From JAZIHH01 sp036678685 (GTDB lineage Bacteria > Bacillota > UBA4882 > UBA10575): 64,000 nt of DNA. Position numbers and translations under genes: made by a program. Every line of letters begins with the position of its first letter. Position 1 is the stretch's first letter. The stretch is from assembly GCA_036678685.1 (NCBI GenBank), contig JAZIHH010000034.1, forward strand, positions 186,001 through 250,000, in the 5' to 3' direction. Shown here one piece after another: positions 25,822-34,604 of this stretch. Under the pieces are notes generated by a model. It was given only the letters and a program-made list of their open reading frames with translations. It was not told the origin of the DNA and ran no database searches.

Positions 25822-27153
25822 GTGTTTGCCATAGCCAAAAAAGAGCTTCTGAAAAAAGCCGCCGCTCTGAACGTCAAATTCGTTCACCTGCAGTTTACCG
25901 ACATTCTGGGTGTGGTCAAAAATGTGGCGATTCCCGTTACGCAACTGGAAAAGGCTTTGGACAACAAGATCATGTTCGACGGTTCATCAATTGAGGGTTT
26001 TACCCGTATTGAAGAATCGGATATGAATCTCCGTCCGGATCCGGATTCTTTTACCCTGTTCCCGTGGGAAAACGGTGCCAGCCGGGTAGCAAGACTGATT
26101 TGTGATGTTTACACTCATGACGGGAAACCGTTCAGCGGAGACCCGCGGTATGCTTTAAAACGGGTGGTGGCAGAAGCCAAGAGCATGGGCTATACTATCA
26201 ATACCGGCCCGGAATGCGAATTCTTCCTTTTCCGTTTTGACGAAAAAGGGGTTCCCACCACTGTCACCCATGACCAGGGCGGATACTTTGATCTTTATCC
26301 GATCGACCGGGGTGAAGACGCCCGGCGGGATATCGTCCTTACCCTCAGCGAAATGGGTTTCGAAGTTGAAGCTTCCCACCATGAAGTCGCCCCCGGCCAA
26401 CACGAAATTGATTTTAAGTATGCGGATCCCGTCTTGACGGCCGACCGTGTTGCCACTTTAAAATTTGTCACCCGGATTATTGCCCAAAAACATGGTCTGC
26501 ATGCCACCTTTATGCCCAAACCCATTTACGGGATCCATGGTTCGGGGATGCACACCCATTTTTCTCTCTACCGGGACGGGCAAAACGTCTTTTATGACCC
26601 GGACGGGCCTTTTCAGTTGAGTGAAACCGCCCTTTATTTTATCGGCGGACTCCTGGCTCATGCCAAGGCCTTTACGGCGATCACCAACCCCCTGGTCAAT
26701 TCCTATAAGCGCCTGGTTCCTGGATATGAAGCTCCTGTTTACATCTCTTGGTCGGCGGGCAACCGGAGCGCCCTGGTCCGGGTCCCGGCCGCCCGGGGAG
26801 AGAATACCCGGGTGGAAATAAGGAGTCCCGACCCGAGTTGTAACCCTTATTTGGCCTTTGCCGTCATGATCGCCGCCGGCCTGGACGGCATAAAGAAAAA
26901 AATACAGCCTCCCGCTTCCGCCCAAAAAAACATCTACCAAATGTCCCCGGCGGAACGTTTGGACAACGAAATACACAGTCTCCCAACAAGCCTGCGGGAA
27001 GGCCTGGATTGGATGGAACGCGACCCGCTGATCCGGGAAACCCTGGGCGATCATATCTACGAACACTTCCTCAATGCCAAGTCCATTGAATGGGACATCT
27101 ACCGCTCGCAGGTCCACGGCTGGGAAATCCAGGAGTATCTGGGTAAATATTAA
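25822..27153 (+). CDS. glnA: Glutamine synthetase, type I
   Basis: About 440 residues, the GSI-alpha size. NVKFVHLQFTDILGVVKNVA, MFDGSSIEGFTRIEESDM, ECEFFLF, APGQHEIDF, MHTHFSLY and the NRSALVRVPAA block supply the metal, ATP and glutamate sites. It makes glutamine from glutamate, ammonia and ATP. Coordinates use GTG 25822, the only standard start nearby, but this codon is inside the Shine-Dalgarno sequence (AAGGAGGTG, 25816-25824). Family alignment (Met-Ala-Lys-Lys...) and spacing both favour initiation at the ATA codon 25831. No glnR gene is adjacent. Confidence 0.95.
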   Translation: MFAIAKKELLKKAAALNVKFVHLQFTDILGVVKNVAIPVTQLEKALDNKIMFDGSSIEGFTRIEESDMNLRPDPDSFTLFPWENGASRVARLICDVYTHDGKPFSGDPRYALKRVVAEAKSMGYTINTGPECEFFLFRFDEKGVPTTVTHDQGGYFDLYPIDRGEDARRDIVLTLSEMGFEVEASHHEVAPGQHEIDFKYADPVLTADRVATLKFVTRIIAQKHGLHATFMPKPIYGIHGSGMHTHFSLYRDGQNVFYDPDGPFQLSETALYFIGGLLAHAKAFTAITNPLVNSYKRLVPGYEAPVYISWSAGNRSALVRVPAARGENTRVEIRSPDPSCNPYLAFAVMIAAGLDGIKKKIQPPASAQKNIYQMSPAERLDNEIHSLPTSLREGLDWMERDPLIRETLGDHIYEHFLNAKSIEWDIYRSQVHGWEIQEYLGKY

Positions 27154-27190
27154 ATTCCTTATCCTTTCCCAATCTGCCCTTTACTTCAGG

Positions 27191-27213
27191 AAAAGCCCCG
27201 TAAGGGGCTTTTT
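27191..27213 (+). terminator. Terminator of glnA
   Basis: AAAAGCCCC, a GTAA loop, GGGGCTTTT and a further T: a strong intrinsic terminator 37 bases past the stop. Confidence 0.9.
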
Positions 27214-27255
27214 CATTTCTCTCTTGCCGTGGTCTTGTCAACTATTTAGGCTTGA

Positions 27256-27666
27256 TTATTCCTTTTTGGGGTCGGCGCCCAGAGGGGTTTCAATTTTTAA
27301 CGGTTTCCCCTTTTGGTCTTTGGGCAACTGTTGACAGTTCCCCTGAAAAACCGCGCCTTCCTCCACGACGAGTAAAGACATCTTGGCTTCGCCTTGCACA
27401 TTGGCGGTGGGGATTAATTCTAATTTTCCGGTGGCCTCCAGTTCTCCTTTAATGACCCCGGCTACCGTGATGTTTCTCGCTTTTATTTTCCCGATCACCA
27501 CTCCGTTTTCTCCGACTACCAAGTCGCTTTTGGTTATGATATCGCCTTCGAACTTACCGTCCACCCGGATGGTTCCGCTTGATTCCAAAGATCCCGTAAC
27601 ACTGGATTCTTTACCGATCAGCGTGTCGATTTTTTTATTTCCCAAGTCATGATTCCCCCGCTTCAC
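27256..27666 (-). CDS. Bactofilin (polymer-forming cytoskeletal protein)
   Basis: 136 residues. GTIRVDGKFEGDI, LVVGENGVVIGKIKARNITV and GVIKGELEATGKLEL form the repeating right-handed beta-helix with Gly at turns. Bactofilins polymerise without nucleotide and often recruit cell-wall enzymes. It lies 34 bases after a gene for a membrane-bound M23 peptidase, a common pairing. GTG start with GAGGAGG 7 bases upstream. Confidence 0.9.
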   Translation of the reverse strand: MKRGNHDLGNKKIDTLIGKESSVTGSLESSGTIRVDGKFEGDIITKSDLVVGENGVVIGKIKARNITVAGVIKGELEATGKLELIPTANVQGEAKMSLLVVEEGAVFQGNCQQLPKDQKGKPLKIETPLGADPKKE

Positions 27667-27700
27667 TTTGATTCCTCCTCAAATTAATATTATTGCCAGT

Positions 27701-28660
27701 TTACTGCCAGAGATAAGTAGTGGGATTAACAGTTTTGCCATTTACGTGTACCTCGTAATGAAGATGGGGGCCTGTAGAATTCCCGCTGTTGCCGGAGTAG
27801 GCTATCACCTGGCCTTTGGTCACCCATTGCCCCTGCTTGGCTACTAAATTACGGTTGTGGGCATAAAGGGTTCGGTAGCCGTAACCATGATCAATAATCA
27901 CCGTCCAACCGTAGCCGCCGTAATAATTGGCCCGCACCACCCGGCCGCCGGCGGCCGCACGGACGGGGGTTCCCATCCGGGCGGAAATATCAATCCCGGA
28001 GTGAAAGTCTTGTTTCCGCGTGATCGGGTGGATCCGGTAACCGTATCCCGAGGTTATCCTCCCGTAAACCGGCCAAATCGTAGGGGTGTAGTCCAGTTCT
28101 TTGTCAAAGGAACGTAAATCGGCATACAACTGTTCCAGATTGGCCTCGGATTTTTCGATTTCTCTTTCCATAAATTCCAGGTTGGCATTTAAGATTTCCA
28201 GTTTCGTCAGGTCATTATCGGCGCTGGAGAGTGTATACTGGGGCAGCTGGATCGGGCGGAACTCAAAACTCCGGCTGGCTGCCCTGCTCTGCCCGGCCTT
28301 TTGCAGGATGGAATTAAGGGTCTCCCTTATTTCCGCGATTAACTTGTTCGTGTTGTTAAGCCGTTCCTCCATCTCGTGGGTTTTTTCAATTGACGGGTTG
28401 ATCTGTTTAAGATCCCTTTCCTGCCGGTCGATAATATCGCTTAATTGGTAGATTTTCTGCTCTAAATGGATGATTTTCTTAATCCGCATGGGATAACGGA
28501 ATAAAAAATACAGGTTGGCGGCGAGCAAACAAAAGAAAAAGAGGGTAAGAAAAAAAGGGATATTTATACTTTTTGTCGTACCCTGAAAATTGGGCACGAC
28601 CATCACCGTATAACCTTTTCCCCGCTTTTTCTTTATGTATTTTAAAAGGTTACGAAACAT
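27701..28660 (-). CDS. Membrane-anchored M23 (LytM-type) peptidase with coiled coil
   Basis: 319 residues. A short basic cytosolic end, a membrane helix (FLTLFFFCLLAANLYFLF, about 38-55), a coiled coil (about 60-170, IHLEQKIYQLSDIIDRQERD and so on), then the M23 domain: HPITRKQDFHSGIDIS and GPHLHYEVHVNG hold the zinc-binding His and Asp and the catalytic His. It would cleave peptide cross-links in peptidoglycan, or regulate such cleavage, in a place set by the bactofilin encoded just downstream. Confidence 0.88.
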   Translation of the reverse strand: MFRNLLKYIKKKRGKGYTVMVVPNFQGTTKSINIPFFLTLFFFCLLAANLYFLFRYPMRIKKIIHLEQKIYQLSDIIDRQERDLKQINPSIEKTHEMEERLNNTNKLIAEIRETLNSILQKAGQSRAASRSFEFRPIQLPQYTLSSADNDLTKLEILNANLEFMEREIEKSEANLEQLYADLRSFDKELDYTPTIWPVYGRITSGYGYRIHPITRKQDFHSGIDISARMGTPVRAAAGGRVVRANYYGGYGWTVIIDHGYGYRTLYAHNRNLVAKQGQWVTKGQVIAYSGNSGNSTGPHLHYEVHVNGKTVNPTTYLWQ

Positions 28661-28823
28661 CCTTCATACACTCTCCCTTTAAACCCGTTTCCTCACCGAA
28701 AATAAAGCTGTTTTCAACGGTGAAAAAAGGGACCCCTTCCCGCTTTATGTTTCCCGGGATTCCCCCGGCCCGGCAAAGAAGAGCCTCTATTTATGATTCT
28801 CCATTTTTTTCTTAAATCCTTCT

Positions 28824-29348
28824 TCATTTTTCATCTAATTTTAAAGATTTATCGCTCAAGGCCCTGGCCAAAACCTTTTGTTCTTCATCGGACAGCGGAT
28901 AGCCGGATTTCCCATTTTTAATGGCCTTGGCATACACCCGCGATTCCTCCCGTCCGTAAATGCTACTCAGAATAAAACCATCTCCTCTGTGGTTCAAGAC
29001 GGCCAGGGAGAAACTTTGCTCACCCCCGGTATTAGCGAAGGCCTTATACCGTAATAAGGCCCACTTTTGCAGATGGTTGCGGGATTCTTCCCCCAAGTTA
29101 TCAAGGTCTTTTTCCACTCTCCCCAAACGGTCTTCCAAATTGTCGGCTCTTTTCCCCAACCGGAGCAGTACCTCTTCCAAGTTCTCTCCGGTCTTACCTT
29201 TTAAAAGAGACCGGTATTGCCGGATTAATCTTTTCAAGCGCCAGCCGATAATAATCAAAACTATAACTCCTACCGCCTGCAGAATAAAAAAGAGAGTTAT
29301 CAGTCGTTCGTCAGCGAAAAAAGGCAAGGCAAAATCCAACCACCCCAT
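28824..29348 (-). CDS. DUF4446 family membrane protein
   Basis: 174 residues from ATG 29348, which GGGGAG precedes by 7 bases; a longer frame from 29414 has no such site. One N-terminal membrane helix (LITLFFILQAVGVIVLIIIG), a coiled coil (about 40-95), then the conserved YKAFANTGGEQSFSLAVLN block and a DGFILSSIYGREESRVYAK segment. This family commonly sits beside parB near the origin of Clostridia-type genomes. Function unknown. Confidence 0.85.
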   Translation of the reverse strand: MGWLDFALPFFADERLITLFFILQAVGVIVLIIIGWRLKRLIRQYRSLLKGKTGENLEEVLLRLGKRADNLEDRLGRVEKDLDNLGEESRNHLQKWALLRYKAFANTGGEQSFSLAVLNHRGDGFILSSIYGREESRVYAKAIKNGKSGYPLSDEEQKVLARALSDKSLKLDEK

Positions 29349-29448
29349 TATAAGTCTCCCCTTTTTATTACGATTTAATAATCTTCTGCTAAAAAAGACA
29401 CAATCTGCTGCCAATAGTATTATTATTTTTTAGTCATAAGATCCTTTA

Positions 29449-29526
29449 TTACTTGTCAACAATCTTTTTTACTTCATCATCAGCCACTTCAAACGGCAGG
29501 TTTAAGGCTTGCTTTCCGGCGTCCAT
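29449..29526 (-). CDS. Possible 25-residue small protein
   Basis: An ATG with GGAG 6 bases upstream opens a frame reading MDAGKQALNLPFEVADDEVK and ending in KIVDK. The charge pattern (a short hydrophobic patch, then an acidic-basic helix) is protein-like. It lies between parB and the DUF4446 gene on the same strand. The evidence is the ribosome binding site and composition only. Confidence 0.35.
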   Translation of the reverse strand: MDAGKQALNLPFEVADDEVKKIVDK

Positions 29527-30074
29527 ATTTTACTCCGGTGTTATTTGTAAATTTTTTCCTTGCAAAACCCCTTTTACTCCGGACCTTTCTCCTGAAAACT
29601 TCCTCCTTCTCCCGTCAGTACCGGCCCTCATTCCCCGGTTCCGGCAGGGGCCAAAGAAGGCGGTTTCTTAACCCCTAACCTCCGTATAACCGGTAACGCT
29701 GTTGCCGGCTCTGCCGCTACCGTAAGATTATTCCCCGGGCGTCTCTTTTTCATCATTGCCGGTCTTTTCCGGAAACCGCCGCTCTGGCAACCTTTCCCCC
29801 GGAGACGGAACAAACTCCGTTATATCTCCCCTCGTGGTGTCGCAGCCGGTTGGCGTTTCGCCAAACCGGCATCGTAACCCTTTATCTACAGCAACCAGCG
29901 GAATCTCCTGCTGTTCATGCTTAAGCAATTCGCCTACCCGTTTCCGCGCGTGTGCTCCGTTCCCGGGAATTCATACCGGAGGGGCTGCATAGATACAGGC
30001 GAACCATACGCGCGCGGGTGTTCCGTTCCCGGCATACGCACCGGGAAAACCTTTTCCCAACGGCAGGGTGCCCG
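29527..30074. other. 548-base gene-poor stretch between parB and the small ORF
   Basis: No convincing gene is seen; short frames here have noncoding composition. Two 36-base imperfect direct repeats, each starting CGCGCG and containing CCGTTCCCGG, lie at about 29945-29980 and 30011-30046. An inverted relation with parB control is possible, but nothing shows it. Confidence 0.5.
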
Positions 30075-30971
30075 TCACCAGGAATCCTTCCCCGCGCCCA
30101 GGAGAAGTTCTGTTATTCTTTCCAGTTCTTCCTGGGAATAATACTCGATCTCGATTTTTCCGCCTTTTTTCCCCTTTTTGATACTAACCTTCGTCCCCAA
30201 CGACCTTGTTAATTCTTCAACCACGGCCTGTAATTCCAGGTCAGCTGCTGGTTTTTTAACCGGCGGGTCCATACTGCGCCGCAATGTTTCACGTGAAACA
30301 TCTTCTCTGGCTATTTCACGGACCAGTCTTTCTGTTTCCCGTACGGAAAGGTTGTGGGCGATGATCTTCTCGCAGGCGGCAATTTGTGCTTCGGGAGATT
30401 CAACCGCCAGAAGGGCGCGGGCATGTCCGGACGAAATTTTGTTCTCAATCAGGCAGGCCTGGATCTCGGGCGGAAGGTTGAGAAGGCGCAGGGTGTTGGT
30501 AATGGCTGAACGGCTTTTCCCGACGGTCTTGGCCACCTGTTCCTGGGTGAGTTGAAATTCATCGATGAGTCTACGGTACCCTTCAGCCTCTTCAATGGGG
30601 TTAAGATCTTCCCGTTGTAAATTTTCGACCAGGGTTATCTCTATGATCATCCGGTCGTCCATCTCTTTGACAATAACCGGTACGGTAGACAAGCCGGCCA
30701 TTTTGGCCGCCCGCAGGCGCCGTTCCCCGGCAATTAACTGGTAGCCGTCGTCCTGTTTCTTTACCAGCAGGGGTTGAAGAATGCCGTGGGTTTTGATGGA
30801 TTGGGCCAATTCTTCCAGGGTCTCTTGATTAAAATCGCGACGGGGTTGGAAAGGGTTGGGAGCAATCTTTTCTACCGGGACCTCTGTGGTATTATGGGCT
30901 TCTACTTCCTCCATTTCCGGGAAGAAAGCCGCCAATCCTCTGCCTAAACCGCGCGGTTGTTTACTCATCAC
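30075..30971 (-). CDS. parB: Chromosome partitioning protein ParB (Spo0J)
   Basis: 298 residues. RGLGRGLAAFFPE at the N-terminus, PNPFQPRRDFNQETLEELAQSI shown by its PNPFQPR core, the GERRLRAAKMAG CTP-binding motif, ENLQREDLNPIEEAEGYRRL by its ENLQREDLNPIEEA part, and a helix-turn-helix (TQEQVAKTVGKSRSAITNTL). It binds parS sites, clamps DNA and, with ParA, segregates the origin. Its start overlaps the end of parA by 11 bases. Confidence 0.95.
   Translation of the reverse strand: MMSKQPRGLGRGLAAFFPEMEEVEAHNTTEVPVEKIAPNPFQPRRDFNQETLEELAQSIKTHGILQPLLVKKQDDGYQLIAGERRLRAAKMAGLSTVPVIVKEMDDRMIIEITLVENLQREDLNPIEEAEGYRRLIDEFQLTQEQVAKTVGKSRSAITNTLRLLNLPPEIQACLIENKISSGHARALLAVESPEAQIAACEKIIAHNLSVRETERLVREIAREDVSRETLRRSMDPPVKKPAADLELQAVVEELTRSLGTKVSIKKGKKGGKIEIEYYSQEELERITELLLGAGKDSW
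30285..30300. promoter_or_regulatory. parS centromere site
   Basis: TGTTTCACGTGAAACA is an exact match to the consensus 16-base parS palindrome. It lies inside parB, as one of the parS sites does in Bacillus subtilis spo0J, about 8 kb from the dnaA region. Confidence 0.95.
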
Positions 30972-31722
30972 CGATCACTTCTTTCGCCAAATCCATATAT
31001 GCTTCAGCTCCTTTGGATTTATCATCATAAATATTTATGGGCAACCCGTAGCTGGGCGCCTCGCTAAGTCTAATGTTGCGGGGGATGATTGTTTTATAGG
31101 TCTTGTCCGGGAAAAATTTACGGACTTCTTCCGCCACCTGCTGAGAAAGGTTTGTTCTGTTATCATACATGGTTAAAATAACGCCTTCAATTGTGAGCGA
31201 GGGGTTGGAATACTTTTGTACCAATTGTAAGGTTTTCATCAATTGTCCCAACCCTTCAAGGGCATAATATTCGCATTGGATGGGGATCAATACGGCATCG
31301 GCGGCCGCCAAAGCGTTTAGCGTTAAATTGCCCAGGGAAGGTGGACAATCAATAAGAACGAAGTCATAGTCGTTGCGTATGGGCTCCAAGGCACGGCGCA
31401 GGCGTTGGTCGCGGGACATCATCCCGACCAGTTCCGCTTCGGCCCCGGCCAGTTTTAAGGTGGAGGGGACGGCCCATAAGCCTTGGATCTGGGTGGGAAG
31501 AATAACTTCCTTAAGCGGAACTTCGCTGATTAGCACATCATAAAGACATTTTTTTATTTCACTTTTTTGTAAACCCATGCCGCTGGTGGCGTTACCTTGG
31601 GGATCGTTATCAACGACCAGAATTTCCTTCCCAAATTGGGCAAGACAGGCCCCTAGATTAACAGCGGTGGTGGTTTTTCCGACGCCTCCCTTTTGGTTGG
31701 TGATGGCATAAACTTTGCTCAC
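30961..31722 (-). CDS. parA: Chromosome partitioning ATPase ParA (Soj)
   Basis: 253 residues from GTG 31722, exactly the length of B. subtilis Soj. KGGVGKTTTAVNLGA is the deviant Walker A motif, with VLIDCPPSLGNLT as Walker B. Starting at ATG 31821 would add 33 residues with no good ribosome site. It forms ATP-dependent dimers on DNA and is stimulated by ParB. It is followed by parB in the same operon. Confidence 0.93.
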   Translation of the reverse strand: MSKVYAITNQKGGVGKTTTAVNLGACLAQFGKEILVVDNDPQGNATSGMGLQKSEIKKCLYDVLISEVPLKEVILPTQIQGLWAVPSTLKLAGAEAELVGMMSRDQRLRRALEPIRNDYDFVLIDCPPSLGNLTLNALAAADAVLIPIQCEYYALEGLGQLMKTLQLVQKYSNPSLTIEGVILTMYDNRTNLSQQVAEEVRKFFPDKTYKTIIPRNIRLSEAPSYGLPINIYDDKSKGAEAYMDLAKEVIGDE

Positions 31723-32006
31723 TTTTCCGCCAACCTCCCTTTTCACTAAATTCTCGAATCGCCAAAAATCCCTGTAGGCCTTGGTCAAGATCTTTTGGAT
31801 TTTTTCGTCCTTTGCGCTCATCTGTCACGGGAAATCGCACCGGCCGTTTGTTGATTTGCAGCCGGGTAATAACCCGATGTCACTTCCGGATAGAACCCGC
31901 CGACCGGATCGCCTGTTTAAACAACATTTTGGAAAAAATTCGCGGTTCAGACCGGATCTTCCTGCCTTGTTGTGGATAAATTTGCGGGCCGGCTCTCACC
32001 GCATTT
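31723..32006. other. Intergenic region between rsmG and parA
   Basis: 284 bases. No gene is seen; a noc gene, which sits here in Bacillus, is absent. An open N-terminal extension of parA covers part of it but lacks a ribosome site. No clear terminator. Confidence 0.5.
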
Positions 32007-32729
32007 TTAGATCAAGGGTCTTTTCTCCGGGATGCCGGGACGCCGGGGGTATTTCTCAGGCGTAACGGAGATTTTTTTAAAGACCAGCAAAATTCTTTCC
32101 CCTTTGTCACGAGGCAGTTGATACAGATAAGAGGAAACAAAACTGGCCCCCAGGATTTGGCCGGCTTTTTGGGCTTCCGCCAACTCTTCCCGGGCCCGGG
32201 GACCTTTATAGGCAATAAAAAAACCGCCCACACGGCAGAAGGGAAGGGTCAGTTCCAATAAGGCGGGAAGACGGGCCACTGCTCTGGCGATGACCAGAGA
32301 AAACGTTTCCCGGTAGGAAGGTTGACGGGCCAGGGTTTCCGCCCGCCCGGACAGGATGTTAAGGGAAGTGAGCCCCTGTTCTTTTTTTATTGACTCTAAA
32401 AAACGGACCTTTTTTGTATTGGCCTCTACCAAAAAAACCGGTTTCTCAGGGAAAAGAAGTGCCAAAGGCAGGCCGGGAAATCCGGCGCCGGAGCCCACGT
32501 CCAATAACGAACCCTTCTCTCGCCACCAGGGTGTCTTCAACAAAACCAAAGAATCCAATAGATGCTTGATGACCATCTCATCCCAAGCGACAATGGAAGT
32601 CAGGTTGGTTTTTTGGTTTGCCTCGGCCAGCCGGAGCAGAAAAAAGTACAATTGATGGATTTTTTCTTCCGGCAGGGAGAGACCAAATTTTAAGAGATAT
32701 CTCTGTAAAAAAGTAAATTTTGTGTTCAT
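32007..32729 (-). CDS. rsmG: 16S rRNA m7G527 methyltransferase RsmG
   Basis: 240 residues. LLDVGSGAGFPGLPLALLFP is the S-adenosylmethionine-binding motif; NQKTNLTSI and HLLDSL precede it as in all RsmG; IARAVARLPALLE follows. Modifies G527 of 16S rRNA. Its ATG overlaps the mnmG stop by four bases. Confidence 0.95.
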   Translation of the reverse strand: MNTKFTFLQRYLLKFGLSLPEEKIHQLYFFLLRLAEANQKTNLTSIVAWDEMVIKHLLDSLVLLKTPWWREKGSLLDVGSGAGFPGLPLALLFPEKPVFLVEANTKKVRFLESIKKEQGLTSLNILSGRAETLARQPSYRETFSLVIARAVARLPALLELTLPFCRVGGFFIAYKGPRAREELAEAQKAGQILGASFVSSYLYQLPRDKGERILLVFKKISVTPEKYPRRPGIPEKRPLI

Positions 32730-34594
32730 TTTCTCTTCTTATCCAGCCAAATTAAGAGGGCGGCCAAATCGGCGGGGCCAACACCGTTAATACGGGAGGC
32801 CTGCCCAAGGGTGCGGGGGGCAACGGCCGTTAGTTTCTCACGGGCGACAAAGGATAAGTTGGGTACCTGGTTATAATCAAACCCTTCAGGAATTTTTTTC
32901 TCTTCCATTTTTTTTAACCGCTCGGCCATCTTGGTCTCCCTGGCCAAATAGCCGTGGTATTTGATTTGATTTTCCACTACTTCGCTTTCGCCTACCCCCT
33001 CCGGAAGCTCGTCAAAAATCTCGCGCAGTAAGTCATAGGTAACGTCGGGGTTTTGTAAGGCCGCTTTCAGGGTGATCTTTTGTTTGACCGGAACCCCGGT
33101 TTTACTGGAAAAAAGGAGGGCTCTTTCCGAATCCGGGTCAATGGCTGTCTTTTCCAGCGTTTTGATCATCTCGTTGATCTTTGCTTTCCGCGCCAAAAAA
33201 CGGCTGTACTCTTCTTCGGAAAGAAGTTTGTAACGGTAGCCGTATTCGGCCAGGCGCAGATCGGCATTATCCTGCCGTAACGACAACCGGAATTCGGCCC
33301 GGGAGGTCATGATCCGGTAGGGTTCATCAAGTTCTTTGGTTATTAAGTCATCCAACATGACGCCGATATAGGCTTCATCGCGCCGCAGGAAAAAGGGATC
33401 CTCTCCTTTTAAATAAAGCCCGGCGTTGATGCCGGCCATTATGCCCTGGGCGGCCGCTTCTTCATAGCCGGAAGTGCCGTTAATCTGCCCGGCGGAGAAC
33501 AACCCCGGCAGTTCCTTAAACTGAAGGGAAAGTGTCAGCTGTTCCGGGTCGATGACATCATACTCGATGGCGTAGCCTGGACGGACAATCTCGGCGTTTT
33601 CCAGACCGGGTACGGTTGGGATAAATAGTTCCTGAATCTCCTCGGGGAGGCTGGTTGAGAGTCCGGAAGCATAGACCTCATCTGTTCCTTCACTTTCCGG
33701 TTCGATAAAAACCTGGTGGCGTTCACGGTGGGGAAAATTGACGACCTTCCCTTCAAGGGAAGGGCAGTATCTGGTCCCTACTCCTTTGATAGCGCCGCAA
33801 TAGAGGGCGGCACGGTGCAAATTGGCACGGATAATCTCGTGGGTCTTTTCCGTGGTATAAGTAAGCCAACAGGAAACCGGCGGGCGGCGGGGTTGCCAGG
33901 GCAGCCAAAAAGAGAACCCGTGGGCTGTAATCTCGCCCGGCTGCTCCTTCATGACGGAGAAGTTCAAGGACCGGCGGCGGAGGCGGGCGGGTGTTCCGGT
34001 CTTAAAACGCCGGAACTTGATTCCTTCTTTTTCCAGTTGTTGCGGCAGGGCAATGGCGGGCTGTTGTCCTTGCGGACCGGAAGAAAAATTATTCAAGCCA
34101 ATATGAACACGGCCTCGTAAAAACGTTCCCGGCGCCAATATTACCGCCGGCGCCTCAAAAACGATCCCCGTGGAAAGGCCCACCCGCCAACTGTTATTCT
34201 TGCGAAGCAAAGAGACTACTTCTCCCTGTTTCAATTCGATAAGGGGTTCTTTTTCCAGGATGCTCTGCATTACTTCCTGATAACGGCGCTTGTCAACCTG
34301 AGCCCGTAAAGCGCGGACCGCAGGCCCTTTTTGCGTGTTCAAAGCGCGAACTTGCAAATGAGTGAGGTCGGTTACCCTTCCGATGAGGCCGCCTAAAGCG
34401 TCGACTTCTCTTACCAGATGGCTTTTGCCGGGTCCTCCCACCGATGGATTGCATGGCATAAAGGCAATGTTGTTGAAATTGAGGGTTAAAAGAAGCGTTC
34501 TCAAGCCCATTTTCGCCGTGACATGGGCCGCTTCACAGCCGGCATGTCCGGCGCCAATAACAATAACATCATAAACTCTTTCCCGCCGAGCCAT
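32726..34594 (-). CDS. mnmG: tRNA uridine-5-carboxymethylaminomethyl modification enzyme MnmG
   Basis: 622 residues from ATG 34594, the usual start (MARRERVYDVIVIGAGHAGC). GAGHAGCEAA binds FAD; CNPSVGGPGKSHLVREVDALGG is present by its NPSVGGPGKSHLVREVDA core; FKTGTPARL and a SGYEEAAAQG motif follow. With MnmE it modifies the wobble uridine of some tRNAs. It starts 10 bases after mnmE. Confidence 0.95.
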   Translation of the reverse strand: MARRERVYDVIVIGAGHAGCEAAHVTAKMGLRTLLLTLNFNNIAFMPCNPSVGGPGKSHLVREVDALGGLIGRVTDLTHLQVRALNTQKGPAVRALRAQVDKRRYQEVMQSILEKEPLIELKQGEVVSLLRKNNSWRVGLSTGIVFEAPAVILAPGTFLRGRVHIGLNNFSSGPQGQQPAIALPQQLEKEGIKFRRFKTGTPARLRRRSLNFSVMKEQPGEITAHGFSFWLPWQPRRPPVSCWLTYTTEKTHEIIRANLHRAALYCGAIKGVGTRYCPSLEGKVVNFPHRERHQVFIEPESEGTDEVYASGLSTSLPEEIQELFIPTVPGLENAEIVRPGYAIEYDVIDPEQLTLSLQFKELPGLFSAGQINGTSGYEEAAAQGIMAGINAGLYLKGEDPFFLRRDEAYIGVMLDDLITKELDEPYRIMTSRAEFRLSLRQDNADLRLAEYGYRYKLLSEEEYSRFLARKAKINEMIKTLEKTAIDPDSERALLFSSKTGVPVKQKITLKAALQNPDVTYDLLREIFDELPEGVGESEVVENQIKYHGYLARETKMAERLKKMEEKKIPEGFDYNQVPNLSFVAREKLTAVAPRTLGQASRINGVGPADLAALLIWLDKKRK

Positions 34595-34604
34595 TTCTCC
34601 CAAC

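Noticed and set aside
26458..27117. 219-codon antisense frame across glnA
   Set aside because: Shadow of glnA codon usage; no ribosome site.
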